Counted from the first letter of the stretch, positions 43,582 through 62,108 are shown. The stretch: DNA of 64,000 nt from Deinococcus malanensis (GCF_014647655.1 NZ_BMPP01000011.1:62001-126000); one strand, 5' to 3'. The notes: generated by a model not told the origin, from the sequence alone. Numbers and translations are program-made.

Positions 43582-44067
43582 ATGTTGCTTGAAAGCACCC
43601 TCCCGGTGTACTGGGCACTGTCGGAGGCAGGAGTCACCGCATGGCTGATCGAGGGCAACGCCATTGAACTGCTTGCCCGGCGCCATGTGCGCGATCACGA
43701 CGACCTGGACTTTCTGATTCCGGCCGCTCAGGGCCGGCAGGCCGGGGCCGCCCTGGAACAGCAGGGCTTCCTCCACGCCCACGGCTCGCTGGAGGCGGGA
43801 ACTGTGTTTTACAGACGCGAGGACCTGCTGGTCGACCTCGTTCCGGTGCAGGCTGACCCGCCGCGCATGCTTGGTGAACTCTCGCGGATGAACTGGCCGG
43901 GGCACTTTCTGGACGAGTGGTGGGTCGAGGTCCGTGGTGTGCGGGTCCGGACCCTGAGCCCCGCCATGCACCGGGTCATGAAAGACACCGTCTCGGCGTA
44001 CTACGGGGTGGAATTAAGGGAGAAAGACCGGCTGGATCTGGCCGCCCTTGCTACCTTGGACACATGA
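43582..44067 (+). CDS. Nucleotidyltransferase-like protein
   Basis: 161 aa. LIEGNAIELLARRHVRDHDDLDFLIPAAQG resembles in order the GG-x-A-x-D and H-x-DLDF motifs of aminoglycoside nucleotidyltransferase-like proteins, but the first motif is degenerate (EGNAIE). Later VMKDTVSAYYGVELREKDRL fits the same family. Activity is uncertain. The last codons overlap the next gene start by 4 nt. Confidence 0.7.
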   Translation: MLLESTLPVYWALSEAGVTAWLIEGNAIELLARRHVRDHDDLDFLIPAAQGRQAGAALEQQGFLHAHGSLEAGTVFYRREDLLVDLVPVQADPPRMLGELSRMNWPGHFLDEWWVEVRGVRVRTLSPAMHRVMKDTVSAYYGVELREKDRLDLAALATLDT

Positions 44068-44474
44068 ATGCCTCCGATGCTCAGGTGCGGGCCAGGCTCA
44101 CGGCGCTGGTGCCGGCGCTGCGGGCTTTTCACTCGGCGCTGCTGGATTTCGCCAAGAGCGAGCACGAATTCCTGCACGGGCCGGTCAAGGGCCCCTTCGA
44201 GCTGTATTCGCTGGTCATGAATCACCCCGGCTTTCAGTGGCTGCGGCCCCTCTCGGGTCTGATGGCCACCCTGGACGAGGTGCTGGACGCCAAGGACACC
44301 ACCCTGACCCGTCAGAACGTGGAAGACGTTAAGGCGGCCCTGGGGCTGCTGTTTGCCGACACTGACACCCGATTTGCCGAATTCCGTGCGGGCTACATCC
44401 GCGCCCGGGGAGACCTGCGCGTGCGCGAGTCCGAGGCGCGCTGGCGAGAAGTGCTCGGCGCCCTGGAGGCCTGA
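44064..44474 (+). CDS. Conserved hypothetical helical protein
   Basis: 136 aa, all helical by pattern: [20 protein letters not shown], then [20 protein letters not shown] and [16 protein letters not shown]. No known function. The His and Glu residues near 21 and 33 could bind metal. It overlaps the preceding stop and ends 4 nt before the pth start, so it is probably co-transcribed with pth. Confidence 0.8.
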   Translation: MNASDAQVRARLTALVPALRAFHSALLDFAKSEHEFLHGPVKGPFELYSLVMNHPGFQWLRPLSGLMATLDEVLDAKDTTLTRQNVEDVKAALGLLFADTDTRFAEFRAGYIRARGDLRVRESEARWREVLGALEA

Positions 44475-44478
44475 GGCC

Positions 44479-45159
44479 GTGAAACTGGTCGTGGGTCTGG
44501 GCAACCCGGGGGCGCAGTATGCGCAGACCCGGCACAACGTCGGCTGGCTGGTGGTGGACGAGGTGGCCCGGCGCTGGGGAGGCACCTGGCGCAAGGACAA
44601 GGATGCTGAGGTCGCCGAAATACGCCTGGGTGCCGCGCCGGGGGTCAAGGTTCTGCTGGTCAAACCGCAGACCTTTATGAACGCCTCGGGCAAGGCGGTG
44701 GTGCCCCGCCTGTCGTTTTTTAAGCTGCCTCCCGAGGCCCTGCTGGTGGTGCAGGACGATCTGGACAGCCCCTTTGGCCTGATGAAATTCCGGCTGGGTG
44801 GGCGCCATGGCGGGCAGAACGGGGTGCGGGACATCATCCGGCTCTTGGGCACCGAGGCGTTCGTGCGCCTGAAGCTGGGCATCTCGCGGCCCCCGGCAGG
44901 TCGGGACCCGGCAGACTGGGTCCTCAGCCGCTGGCGCGACGAGGAGCGCAGCACCCTGGAAGAACTGGTGCGTCTGGGTGCGGGAGCCGTGGAACGCTGG
45001 GCCACAGCTGGACTGGGGGAAGCGCAGCAGGCCTTCAACAGCACGGACCTGCGTCCCAGGCTGGAGCCAGCTCCTGAATCCCAGCCTGCCCCTGAACCCC
45101 AGCCGGCCACTCCCTCCAGGCCCCAGGCTGACGCGCCCGTAGAGCGTCCGGAGGTCTGA
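44479..45159 (+). CDS. pth: Peptidyl-tRNA hydrolase
   Basis: 226 aa. It frees tRNA from peptidyl-tRNA that drops off the ribosome. Marks: [20 protein letters not shown] with catalytic His19, [25 protein letters not shown] and [16 protein letters not shown]. After residue about 192 there is a 34-residue Pro/Glu/Gln/Ala tail beyond the usual end. GTG 44479 is the start because the fold begins at once; a longer frame lies in the upstream gene. Confidence 0.95.
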   Translation: MKLVVGLGNPGAQYAQTRHNVGWLVVDEVARRWGGTWRKDKDAEVAEIRLGAAPGVKVLLVKPQTFMNASGKAVVPRLSFFKLPPEALLVVQDDLDSPFGLMKFRLGGRHGGQNGVRDIIRLLGTEAFVRLKLGISRPPAGRDPADWVLSRWRDEERSTLEELVRLGAGAVERWATAGLGEAQQAFNSTDLRPRLEPAPESQPAPEPQPATPSRPQADAPVERPEV

Positions 45160-45213
45160 ACCGGCGTCTCCAGACACCGGACAGGGGCCCAGGGCCCTCC
45201 GTCAGAAGCGGCG

Positions 45214-45219
45214 TATCCT
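45214..45219 (+). promoter_or_regulatory. -10 box, leaderless promoter of M42 peptidase
   Basis: TATCCT with 6 nt before the GTG at 45226. No ribosome site is present. Confidence 0.45.
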
Positions 45220-45225
45220 GCCGGG

Positions 45226-46275
45226 GTGCCTACAACTGATTTGCGGCTGGATGTGCTGATGCAACTTTCTGACCTGCCCGGCGTTCCAGGGCAGGAAGAT
45301 GCGGTGCGGGACTTTCTTCTTGGAGAACTTGAAGGCCTGGCCGACGAGGTCCGGGTCGACGCCCTGGGCAACGTAATCGCCTACCGGGCGGCGGCCGGAG
45401 AGGCCCAGGACCGTCAGCGCGTGATGGTCTCGGCCCACATGGACGAGATCGGCTTCCTGGTGCGCTTCGTGGACGACAAAGGCTTCCTGCGGGTGCAGGC
45501 GCTGGGCGGCTTCGATACCCGCAACCTGTTTGCCCGCAACGTCACGGTGCACACGCGCGGGGGCAAACTCAGCGGCATCCTGCAGCCGGGCACCAAGCCG
45601 GTGCATGTCGCCTCCGCCGAGGAGCGCAAGAAGATTCCCGAGGTCCGCGAATTCTTTATTGACCTGGGGCTCGACGGGGAAGAGGCCAAGCGTCAGGTCC
45701 GGATCGGGGACATGGTGACGCTGGAGCAAAACGCACGGCAGGTGGGCAAACTGATCACCGGCAAGGCCATGGATGACCGTGCCAGCGTTTTTATGCTGCT
45801 GGAGGTGCTGCGCCATCTGAAGGGCCAGACTCTCAAGCACGACCTGTATGCGGTATTCAGCGTTCAGGAAGAGGTCGGCCTGCGCGGCGCCATCACGGCT
45901 GCCTACGGGGTGGAACCCACCATCGGCATCGGTCTGGACGTGACGCTGGCCATTGACGGGGTGGGCGGCAGCCCTGAAGACGCCGTGACGCGCCTGGGCG
46001 ACGGCATCGGTATCAAGGTGTTCGACTCCAGCATGATCAGCACCCGCTGGCTGGTCGACGAGTTCTACGATCTGGCCGAGGCTCGTGGCATCAAGGCCCA
46101 GCTGGAGGTCCTGTCGATGGGTGGCACGGACGGCGGAGCGATCCAGCGCAGCCGGGCAGGGGTGCCTACCCTGACGCTGAGTATTCCAACCCGCTACATC
46201 CACACCATCGTGGAGTCGGTGCACGAACACGACGTGCGGGCCGGGGTGGACCTGTTGCTGGCGTATCTGGCCTGA
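45226..46275 (+). CDS. M42-family aminopeptidase
   Basis: 349 aa. The dinuclear metal site is readable: VSAHMDEIGFLVRF (His, Asp), GKAMDDRASVFML (bridging Asp), SVQEEVGLRGA (catalytic Glu-Glu), GLDVTLAID (Asp) and IPTRYIHTIVE (late His). M42 enzymes form large tetrahedral complexes that trim peptides in the cytoplasm; some are called deblocking aminopeptidases. GTG start at leaderless distance from a TATCCT box. Confidence 0.95.
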   Translation: MPTTDLRLDVLMQLSDLPGVPGQEDAVRDFLLGELEGLADEVRVDALGNVIAYRAAAGEAQDRQRVMVSAHMDEIGFLVRFVDDKGFLRVQALGGFDTRNLFARNVTVHTRGGKLSGILQPGTKPVHVASAEERKKIPEVREFFIDLGLDGEEAKRQVRIGDMVTLEQNARQVGKLITGKAMDDRASVFMLLEVLRHLKGQTLKHDLYAVFSVQEEVGLRGAITAAYGVEPTIGIGLDVTLAIDGVGGSPEDAVTRLGDGIGIKVFDSSMISTRWLVDEFYDLAEARGIKAQLEVLSMGGTDGGAIQRSRAGVPTLTLSIPTRYIHTIVESVHEHDVRAGVDLLLAYLA

Positions 46276-46369
46276 GGGCCGTCCACCCGGCGGGGCTGCC
46301 TCAATCTGGGTCCCCTGAATAAAGAAAGGCGTTAGGCACCCCGGCCGTTTCGGGCGTCATGGTGCAGGC

Positions 46370-46927
46370 ATGGAGATCCTGTCCGGTCTGTTGTCTTCAC
46401 TGGGCCTGTCCGGCGCGGCCGGGCTTAACGCCTATATTCCCCTGCTGGTGGTGGGCTTTCTGGCGCGCGCCGGGGTGATGGATCTGGCGGCACCCTTTGA
46501 CCTGCTGGCCAACACCTGGGTGCTGCTGGGCATCGGCGTGATTGGTCTGCTGGATTTTGTCGGAGACAAGATTCCGGGGGTAGACCATGTGCTGCACCTG
46601 GTAGGTAGCGTGGTCAATACGGCGGCAGGGGCCATTCTCTTTGCGTCGCAGACAGGGGTCGCGGACATTCCGCCTGCCCTGAGCCTGGCCCTGGGCGTCA
46701 TCGTGGCCGGTGGGGTTCATGCCACCCGCACGGTGGTGCGGCCGGTGGCCACCGCCACAACCGGTGGACTGGCCAACCCAGTGGTCAGTTCCGCTGAGGA
46801 TGGACTCAGCCTGGGCGTCAGTCTGCTGGCAGTTTTTGTGCCGGTCCTGGCGGTGGTACTGCTGGTGGTCATCCTGTTTCTTGCCGCGCGGCTCTGGCGC
46901 CGGTTACGCGGACGCCGCCTGATTTAG
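46370..46927 (+). CDS. DUF4126 membrane protein
   Basis: 185 aa with about four membrane segments. The pattern GLSGAAGLNAYIPLLVVGFL at residues 12-31, LLDFVGDKIPGVDHVLH and GGVHATRTVVRPVATATTGG is typical of DUF4126. Function unknown. A second hydrophobic pair closes the protein, ending in the basic RLWRRLRGRRLI. Single gene with its own terminator. Confidence 0.92.
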   Translation: MEILSGLLSSLGLSGAAGLNAYIPLLVVGFLARAGVMDLAAPFDLLANTWVLLGIGVIGLLDFVGDKIPGVDHVLHLVGSVVNTAAGAILFASQTGVADIPPALSLALGVIVAGGVHATRTVVRPVATATTGGLANPVVSSAEDGLSLGVSLLAVFVPVLAVVLLVVILFLAARLWRRLRGRRLI

Positions 46928-46944
46928 TTCGGACGTTGTGGAAA

Positions 46945-46972
46945 AGAGGAGGCCGGAAGGCCTCTTCTTTTT
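46945..46972 (+). terminator. Terminator after DUF4126 gene
   Basis: 10-bp stem with one G-T pair around GGAA, followed by TTTTTC. Confidence 0.85.
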
Positions 46973-47100
46973 CAACTGTCGTGCTGCAGCTCGGTAGCTG
47001 ATTTGCGAACAAAGTGCGCAGTAAGAGTTCTCAATCCGCTTGGCCCGACTACTGGTGTGCAATCTGTGATTCATTATCTAGCCAACAAGCGAAATTATCT

Positions 47101-47129
47101 TTGACATCCAGTACGGTTCTATCTAAGAT
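47101..47129 (+). promoter_or_regulatory. Sigma-70 promoter of glnK-amtB
   Basis: TTGACA (47101-47106), a 17-nt spacer, and TAAGAT (47124-47129). This is the best housekeeping promoter in the window. It implies a leader of about 47 nt before glnK. The flanking 47030-47100 is AT-rich. Confidence 0.8.
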
Positions 47130-47182
47130 CGTCATATGCGGGGATGCGAATTCTGCAAATTGTTCCGAAAAAAGGAGACGCC

Positions 47183-47554
47183 ATGAAACTGATCACGGCG
47201 ATCGTCAGACCCGAACGGGTTCAGCAGGTCAAGGAGTCGCTGTTTCAGGCCGGGATCAGTGGCCTGACCCTGTCCCGGGTCAGCGGCCATGGCGGCGAGC
47301 AGGAACTGGTCGAGCATTACCGGGGCACCCGCGTCATGGTGGAATTCCGCGACAAGGTCGAGGTCCGTATGGCCGTCAGTGAACCGTTCGTCGATGCGGC
47401 CATTCAGGCCATCTGTTCGGGAGCCCGGACCGGCGAGGTCGGTGACGGCAAGATTTTCGTGCAGCCGCTGGAGCGTGTGGTCCGCATCCGCACCGGCGAG
47501 GAGAACAACGCCGCCCTGACCCCCGTGACCGAGACAAAGCTCGTGCCGGTCTGA
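47183..47554 (+). CDS. glnK: PII nitrogen-regulatory protein without Tyr51
   Basis: 123 aa. A PII trimer subunit that binds ATP/ADP and 2-oxoglutarate and controls AmtB. The fold is intact: MKLITAIVRPERVQQVKESL, T-loop GHGGEQELVEHYRGTRVMVE, TGEVGDGKIFVQPLERVVRI with RTGEEN. In the T-loop the usual YRGAEYxV reads YRGTRVMV, so Tyr51, the uridylylation site, is Val and Glu50 is Arg. Arg47 (in YRG) is kept. Regulation by GlnD uridylylation is thus not possible at that site. AAAGGAG precedes ATG 47183. Followed by amtB after 23 nt. Confidence 0.95.
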   Translation: MKLITAIVRPERVQQVKESLFQAGISGLTLSRVSGHGGEQELVEHYRGTRVMVEFRDKVEVRMAVSEPFVDAAIQAICSGARTGEVGDGKIFVQPLERVVRIRTGEENNAALTPVTETKLVPV

Positions 47555-47577
47555 GCTGTTTTCCTTTAGGAGCGCTG

Positions 47578-48882
<1,305 letters not shown>

Positions 48883-49216
48883 GTCTGAATTCTGACTTCC
48901 TGACCTTCCACGTCCCTGTCCCTGACCGCATCCCCGGGGCAGGTTTTTTTATTCGAGTGTCCAACTGAGTCCTGAGTTTTTTGGCTTGAAACCGTTCCCC
49001 ACCGGGTGACTCCAGGGGGTACTTCAAGGAGTGCTCTCCGGGACGCTTGGCCCGCCAGAAGCTTATTAACGCTGTGTTAGGATGCTGGGCGAGTCTGACG
49101 CAATTGTAATAAGGGTCGGGCCATCAGCACGCTCCAGCTTCCTGACACCTCATCTCCGGATGGGGATTTTCGGACGGAATTCTGGAGACGTGTCACGAAG
49201 GGAAAGGAGGAGGGAT
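48883..49216. other. 334-nt region before the ATPase operon
   Basis: Holds the amtB terminator, then about 270 nt that should carry the operon promoter. An AT-richer part near 49060-49115 is the likely place (TTAGGAT or TGTAAT as -10), but no -35/-10 pair is convincing. AAGGAGGAGGG at 49204-49214 is a very strong ribosome site. Confidence 0.45.
48915..48950 (+). terminator. Terminator of glnK-amtB
   Basis: 8-bp stem with one wobble pair (CCTGTCCC/GGGGCAGG), followed by TTTTTTT. Confidence 0.8.
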
Positions 49217-51594
<2,378 letters not shown>

Positions 51595-51612
51595 TTTTCA
51601 GGAGTGTCTGAC

Positions 51613-52480
<868 letters not shown>

Positions 52481-52491
52481 AGGAACCGCTC

Positions 52492-53480
<989 letters not shown>

Positions 53481-53484
<4 letters not shown>

Positions 53485-53825
53485 CGCACTCAGGCAGCAC
53501 CCAGCGTGTCGCTGTGCTCAGCGATACCGAAACCGCCACAGGCTACCGTCTGGCCGGCGCGCAGGTCATCGAGGCCAGCCGCGAGAACGCGGTCCAGATT
53601 CTGGAACAGACCATCCTCAGCGGCGACTTCGGTCTGATCGCGGTGGACACTGGCCTGATCCCGGACCCGGCCAGCGCGACTGCACGTGTCATGCGCGGCC
53701 GTGACCTGCCCATTCTGTTGCCGATCCCTAGCCTCAAGGACGCCTTTGCCACCGACACGGTAGATGCCAAGGCGTACATGGGCAAACTGGTCCGCGACAC
53801 CATCGGCTTCGACATCAAGCTGTAA
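53481..53825 (+). CDS. V/A-type ATPase subunit F
   Basis: 114 aa. Small Rossmann-like fold: VAVLSDTETATGYRLAGAQV, GDFGLIAVDTGLIP, LPILLPIPSLKDAF. Part of the rotating shaft with D. A 146-nt gap follows before subunit A. Confidence 0.95.
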
Positions 53826-53971
53826 AAGAGGTCTAACGGGTCAAAGCGTCGGGGGCATGTCCAGAGGCTCCGCTTCTTCCAGAAGGCATCGCCTGCTCAG
53901 GCCGCAGCCCCCAGACCTTTCCCGCCCCCGCGCTTTCCGGCCCCTCTTCGACCTTTCTCAAGGAGATCCAA

Positions 53972-57132
<3,161 letters not shown>

Positions 57133-57198
57133 GCTAGGTACGTACAGGAGGGGGCCTGCGCTCCCTCCTGTTTCCCCCGCAAGAGGAGGTGAATATCA

Positions 57199-57873
57199 AT
57201 GGCAGGACAGATCAGCCCTACCCGCAGCGCCCTGCTCGCCAGTAAGGCCAGCCTCAAGACGGCGTCCGGCGGCGCAGACCTGCTCAAGCGCAAGCGTGAC
57301 GCCCTGATCGGCGAATTCTTTGCCCTGGTCAAGGACGCGCTGGCGGCGCGCGAGCAGCTCGGCGGTGTCAGCAAGGGTGCCTACACCAGCCTGTTCGGGG
57401 CCAAGGCCTGGGACAGCCCCGAAGCTGTGGAGAGCCTCAGTCTGGCAGGAAGCGGCGACTACGCCGTGAATATGCAGATTGAAAGCATCTACGGCGTCAA
57501 GGTCCCCCGCATCAATATTCCTGAGCGCAACCAGACGACGAACTTCAGCCCCATCAACGTCGGGGCGCGCACCATTCAGGCGGCCACCGATTTTGGCGGC
57601 GTCATGGAAGCCATCGTGAAGGTCGCCGCAACCGAAACCAAGCTGCGCCGGATCGGCGAGGAGATCAAGAAGACCTCCCGCCGCGTCAATGCTCTGGAGC
57701 AGGTTGTGATTCCCGGCATCGAGGACGACATCCGCTTCATCCGTGGCGTGCTCGACCAGCGCGAACGCGAGGCCAGCTATACCCAGAAGAAGATCAAGGC
57801 CAAGATCGAGGCCAAGGCCGAGCAGCAGCGCAAGGATATTCAGTCGGGCAACCACGGCAGCGCCGCGGACTGA
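57199..57873 (+). CDS. atpD: V/A-type ATPase subunit D
   Basis: 224 aa. Two long helices form the central shaft: SPTRSALLASKASLKTASGG at the start and RIGEEIKKTSRRVNALEQVV with IPGIEDDIRFIRGVLDQRER later. AAGAGGAGGTG precedes the ATG. Last gene of the operon. Confidence 0.95.
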   Translation: MAGQISPTRSALLASKASLKTASGGADLLKRKRDALIGEFFALVKDALAAREQLGGVSKGAYTSLFGAKAWDSPEAVESLSLAGSGDYAVNMQIESIYGVKVPRINIPERNQTTNFSPINVGARTIQAATDFGGVMEAIVKVAATETKLRRIGEEIKKTSRRVNALEQVVIPGIEDDIRFIRGVLDQREREASYTQKKIKAKIEAKAEQQRKDIQSGNHGSAAD

Positions 57874-57889
57874 AGCTCCTTTCTTGTCG

Positions 57890-57920
57890 AAGTGCCTCCC
57901 GCTGTGGGAGGCACTTTCAC
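57890..57920. terminator. Bidirectional terminator of ATPase operon and HD gene
   Basis: 11-bp perfect stem (AAGTGCCTCCC/GGGAGGCACTT) with a 5-nt loop between convergent genes, followed by TCACATTT on the plus strand. Confidence 0.85.
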
Positions 57921-57922
57921 AT

Positions 57923-58507
57923 TTATCGGCTGTTTTCCAGCGCTGCTATCGCGGCACGCAGGTTGCGCCGGGCCGGCGCATCAAGGTCCGCATATTCCGG
58001 GGTAAGGTACAGTGTCTCGCGTTCCAGAAAGCCGCGCAGCACCGCCAGACGCCCGTGCCGGTAACGGCACTCCGGCACATGAGCGTACTCCCTGCGGATG
58101 GCCGCATCGTAGACCCCAAACGCTTCCGGGCTGGCGCCCAGGATGCTCAGGTCAGCGTCCACCAGCAGGGCCTCTTCGTGGGTGAAGGCAGGCGCCACAT
58201 GCCGGGTGACCAGGATCAGGTCCCGCACCTGCTCACGCAGATCATCCGGTGCTCCCCGTGACGCCAGCCAGGCGTCGAACAGCTCGGCGCTGCGCTGCTC
58301 GTTGTCGGTCGCGCCGGGTTCATAGACCAGGTCATGGCCCCAGACTGCCAGGGCCAGTGCCGGGCTCAGCACTCCGCGCCGCCCCAGACCCAGCAGCAGC
58401 TCGCGCACGTGCACGGCCGTGTGGTAGGCCCGGTGGGGCTCCTGATAGAACGGCAGGGCATACGCCCGCACCCCAGCGAGCAGGGACCAGGGAACTTCCT
58501 GAGCCAT
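57923..58507 (-). CDS. HD-domain metal-dependent phosphohydrolase-like protein
   Basis: 194 aa. The HD site reads YHTAVHVRELLL (His), then LAVWGHDLVYEPGATDNEQR (His-Asp), and a later Asp in VDADLSILG. Proteins of this type are predicted hydrolases without known substrate. ATG 58507 is used; a start at 58552 would overlap the sugar kinase gene by 32 nt. It is the second gene after the ROK kinase. Confidence 0.85.
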   Translation of the reverse strand: MAQEVPWSLLAGVRAYALPFYQEPHRAYHTAVHVRELLLGLGRRGVLSPALALAVWGHDLVYEPGATDNEQRSAELFDAWLASRGAPDDLREQVRDLILVTRHVAPAFTHEEALLVDADLSILGASPEAFGVYDAAIRREYAHVPECRYRHGRLAVLRGFLERETLYLTPEYADLDAPARRNLRAAIAALENSR

Positions 58508-58520
58508 CAAGGGGGCGACC

Positions 58521-59432
58521 TCACCCGTGCTGGGCCGCCAGTGCAGCGCCAATCACTCCCGCGTCGGTGCCCAGCTGCGCACGCCGGATGGTGACGGGGG
58601 CGAAGCCGGCCGCGTAGTCGTTGGCGGCGGCCTGAACCCCCTGGAAAAAAAAGTCCCCCACGCTGGCCACGCCGCCGCCGATCACGAACACTTCCGGGTC
58701 CAGCACCTTCTGCAGGTCGGCCAGCGCCACGCCGATGTGCTTGAGGGCCTGCATGACCACACGCCGGGCGCCTGGGTGACCCTGCTGCGCCAGCGAGAAG
58801 GCCTCTGCGGTGCTGACCTCGCGGTTCAGGGCGTAGCTGGCGTCGCGGGCAATGGCCGTACCACTGGCCATGGCCTCCAGGGCGCCGTCCAGGCCCGCGC
58901 CACTGACCGGCCCGCCGGGCATGACCGTGACATGCCCCAGCTCACCGGCGATGCCGTGCCGGCCGCGCCAGATGCGCCCGTTAATGACGATCCCGGCGCC
59001 GATGCCAGTGCTGACGGTGACGTACACGCTGCTCTCGGCGCCGCGGGCTGCACCCAGGTGGGCCTCGGCCAGGGCGGCGGCCTTGGCGTCGTTTTCCAGA
59101 ATGATGCGCTGGCCCAGGCGGTCGCGCAGGCCGTCGACCATGGGGACGTCGGTGAAGCCGTAGATGTTGGGCGCAAATTTGACCCGGGTTCGGTCGGCGT
59201 TCAGGGGGCCGGGAATGCCCACGCCGATCAGGCGGGCCTCCGGATGCGCGCGCTGAATCTGCTGCACCTGGGCAGCAATGGCGTCAAGGACCGCCTCCCA
59301 GCCGGTCTCGGGGGTTGGCTGCACGTGGCGCTCGAGCAACTGATCGCCTCGCAGCACACCGCAGGCGATCTTGGTGCCGCCCACGTCCACGCCGATACTG
59401 GCGGTCTGGGCACTGGGGATGGGATTGGTCAT
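58521..59432 (-). CDS. ROK-family sugar kinase, zinc cysteines missing
   Basis: 303 aa. ATP-binding DVGGTKIACGVLRGDQLLE (about 15-33), catalytic ENDAKAAALAEAHLGAARGA (Asp about 110), STGIGAGIVINGRIW and GELGHVTVMPGG. ROK kinases normally continue with CxCGxxGCLE, which binds zinc; here it is SGAGLDGALEAMASG, with all three Cys replaced. Glucokinase is the likely activity, but the change leaves the specificity open. AGGAGTCCAC precedes the ATG. A palindrome lies 20-32 nt upstream. Confidence 0.9.
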   Translation of the reverse strand: MTNPIPSAQTASIGVDVGGTKIACGVLRGDQLLERHVQPTPETGWEAVLDAIAAQVQQIQRAHPEARLIGVGIPGPLNADRTRVKFAPNIYGFTDVPMVDGLRDRLGQRIILENDAKAAALAEAHLGAARGAESSVYVTVSTGIGAGIVINGRIWRGRHGIAGELGHVTVMPGGPVSGAGLDGALEAMASGTAIARDASYALNREVSTAEAFSLAQQGHPGARRVVMQALKHIGVALADLQKVLDPEVFVIGGGVASVGDFFFQGVQAAANDYAAGFAPVTIRRAQLGTDAGVIGAALAAQHG

Positions 59433-59452
59433 GTGGACTCCTGAAACAGCCC

Positions 59453-59464
59453 GGAACCGGTTCC
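59453..59464. promoter_or_regulatory. Palindromic operator candidate upstream of ROK kinase
   Basis: The perfect 12-bp palindrome GGAACCGGTTCC has the AA-N-CG-N-TT core typical of LacI-family operators. It lies 20 nt before the kinase start, where a bound repressor would block transcription. No LacI-type gene is in the window. Confidence 0.4.
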
Positions 59465-59501
59465 ACGCTTCCGGAAAGAACGCTTGAAATTGGCTGTTAC
59501 T

Positions 59502-59813
59502 TTACCGTCTGGGCTCTTCTTCCTCATCCAGGCCGTCTACGCCGCCACCATCGTCTTCGCCCAGCAGGATCAGGGCTTCACGCAGCTGCACTTCAGGGAC
59601 GTACAGTCCGACATCGCCCATGTACCCACCGGTCTCGATCTCAATGACCGGCGACCCCATGGCCCACTGAAACGGCGTGCGCACCACGCTGACCACGCCG
59701 CCTTCTGATAGGGTCCGGCGCCAGCCCTCGGCCAGCAGGCGCGGCAGGGTGTCGAGCCGCACCCAGATATCGCCCTGGTACATCACGCGGTCCTCGTAGC
59801 GCACCCCGCTCAC
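59502..59813 (-). CDS. Conserved hypothetical protein coupled to thioesterase
   Basis: 103 aa. MSGVRYEDRVMYQGDIWVRL starts the protein, then VVSVVRTPFQWAMGSPVIEI and an acidic end. It has no known domain. GTG start overlaps the thioesterase stop, so the two are co-translated. Confidence 0.75.
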   Translation of the reverse strand: MSGVRYEDRVMYQGDIWVRLDTLPRLLAEGWRRTLSEGGVVSVVRTPFQWAMGSPVIEIETGGYMGDVGLYVPEVQLREALILLGEDDGGGVDGLDEEEEPRR

Positions 59814-60268
59814 GGGCGGACCATCAACGTCGAGAGGGCTTCACGCACCCACTCCGGCAGCGGCTGAGGCTGATGATCGGTGTTGACGCGTACCAGCACC
59901 GCACGGGAAAAGGCGCACGGCACGCCGTCGGCCAGAATCCGGGCCACGACGGTCCAGCTGGTGCGGCCCAGACGCTCGATCAGGGACTCGACCATCAGGT
60001 CCTGTCCGGCGCGGATCTCCTGCACGTAGTCCAGTTCCATGCGGGCCAGGACGGTGCGTTCACCGGCATCCCACAAACCGACGTCGCGCATCAGCATGAT
60101 GCGGGCATTTTCCAGGTATTCGCCGTAGCGGCCGTTATTGACGTGATGGTTGGTGTCGATGTCGCTGTAGCGCATCTGGATGCTGGCGCGGTGGGCGTCG
60201 GCCCAGTTCAGCTCCGGAATCCGGCCGGGTGCTGCCTGGGCCGGGGCAGAAGGGGAGACGTCGGTCAT
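59810..60268 (-). CDS. Hotdog-fold acyl-CoA thioesterase
   Basis: 152 aa. MRYSDIDTNHHVNNGRYGEY (about 32-51) is the 4-hydroxybenzoyl-CoA thioesterase/YbgC signature with the catalytic Asp; YVQEIRAGQDLMVESLIERL follows. It hydrolyses acyl-CoA; chain length is unknown. TACACT lies 7 nt before the ATG. Confidence 0.93.
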   Translation of the reverse strand: MTDVSPSAPAQAAPGRIPELNWADAHRASIQMRYSDIDTNHHVNNGRYGEYLENARIMLMRDVGLWDAGERTVLARMELDYVQEIRAGQDLMVESLIERLGRTSWTVVARILADGVPCAFSRAVLVRVNTDHQPQPLPEWVREALSTLMVRP

Positions 60269-60275
60269 GTCGTCC

Positions 60276-60281
60276 AGTGTA
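60276..60281 (-). promoter_or_regulatory. -10 box, leaderless promoter of thioesterase gene
   Basis: TACACT on the minus strand with 7 nt before the ATG at 60268. Confidence 0.45.
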
Positions 60282-60353
60282 GCGGCGCCGTGAGGCTGGT
60301 CCCGAACTCCGCTTTTTCGGCCCCAGGAGCAAATGACCCTCAGGACACAGCGC

Positions 60354-60359
60354 TATGCT
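60354..60359 (+). promoter_or_regulatory. -10 box, leaderless promoter of FtsB-like gene
   Basis: TATGCT with 7 nt before the ATG at 60367. It covers the alternative ATG at 60355 and so argues for the later start. Confidence 0.45.
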
Positions 60360-60366
60360 GCTGCAC

Positions 60367-60744
60367 ATGGATCATGGTGCTCCCCCGCCACCGCCCGCAC
60401 CGCGCCGGGACCTATGGCGGCGTCTGAGCCGGCTGCCCCTGAGCATGATGCTGGCCAGCCTGCTCACTGGCCTGGGCATCGTGCAGCTGACGTTCCAGCT
60501 GGGACATACCGCCTACCGCAGCGTCACGTGGAGCCAGCAGACCCGCGAGACCCGCGAACGTATCCAGGGTCTGGAGCGTGACGTGAAAATCCTGCGGGAT
60601 GCCGAGCGCAACGCCACCAATCCGGACTACCTGCGCGAGCAGGCGCGCTGTCAGGGGTTTGTGGGGGCAGACGAACAGGTCGTTGTGGCGACCAATGCCC
60701 CAGACACCCCGCGCGAGAACTGCCGCATTATCCGCCTGCCCTGA
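60367..60744 (+). CDS. FtsB/DivIC-like septum-formation protein
   Basis: 125 aa. A Pro/Arg-rich cytoplasmic start, one membrane segment (about 28-46, MMLASLLTGLGIVQLTFQL), then a coiled coil (TRETRERIQGLERDVKILRD) and a short outer domain with two Cys (RCQGFVGADEQVVV, CRIIRLP). The topology matches FtsB/DivIC, which bridge the divisome; the family has little sequence conservation. ATG 60367 fits the -10 box. Confidence 0.75.
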   Translation: MDHGAPPPPPAPRRDLWRRLSRLPLSMMLASLLTGLGIVQLTFQLGHTAYRSVTWSQQTRETRERIQGLERDVKILRDAERNATNPDYLREQARCQGFVGADEQVVVATNAPDTPRENCRIIRLP

Positions 60745-60798
60745 GATCGGGTGGCTCGGGCTGCGGCGGCCAGAGCCGTAAACGCGGCCCAGCGACAG

Positions 60799-62103
<1,305 letters not shown>

Positions 62104-62108
62104 GCGGC

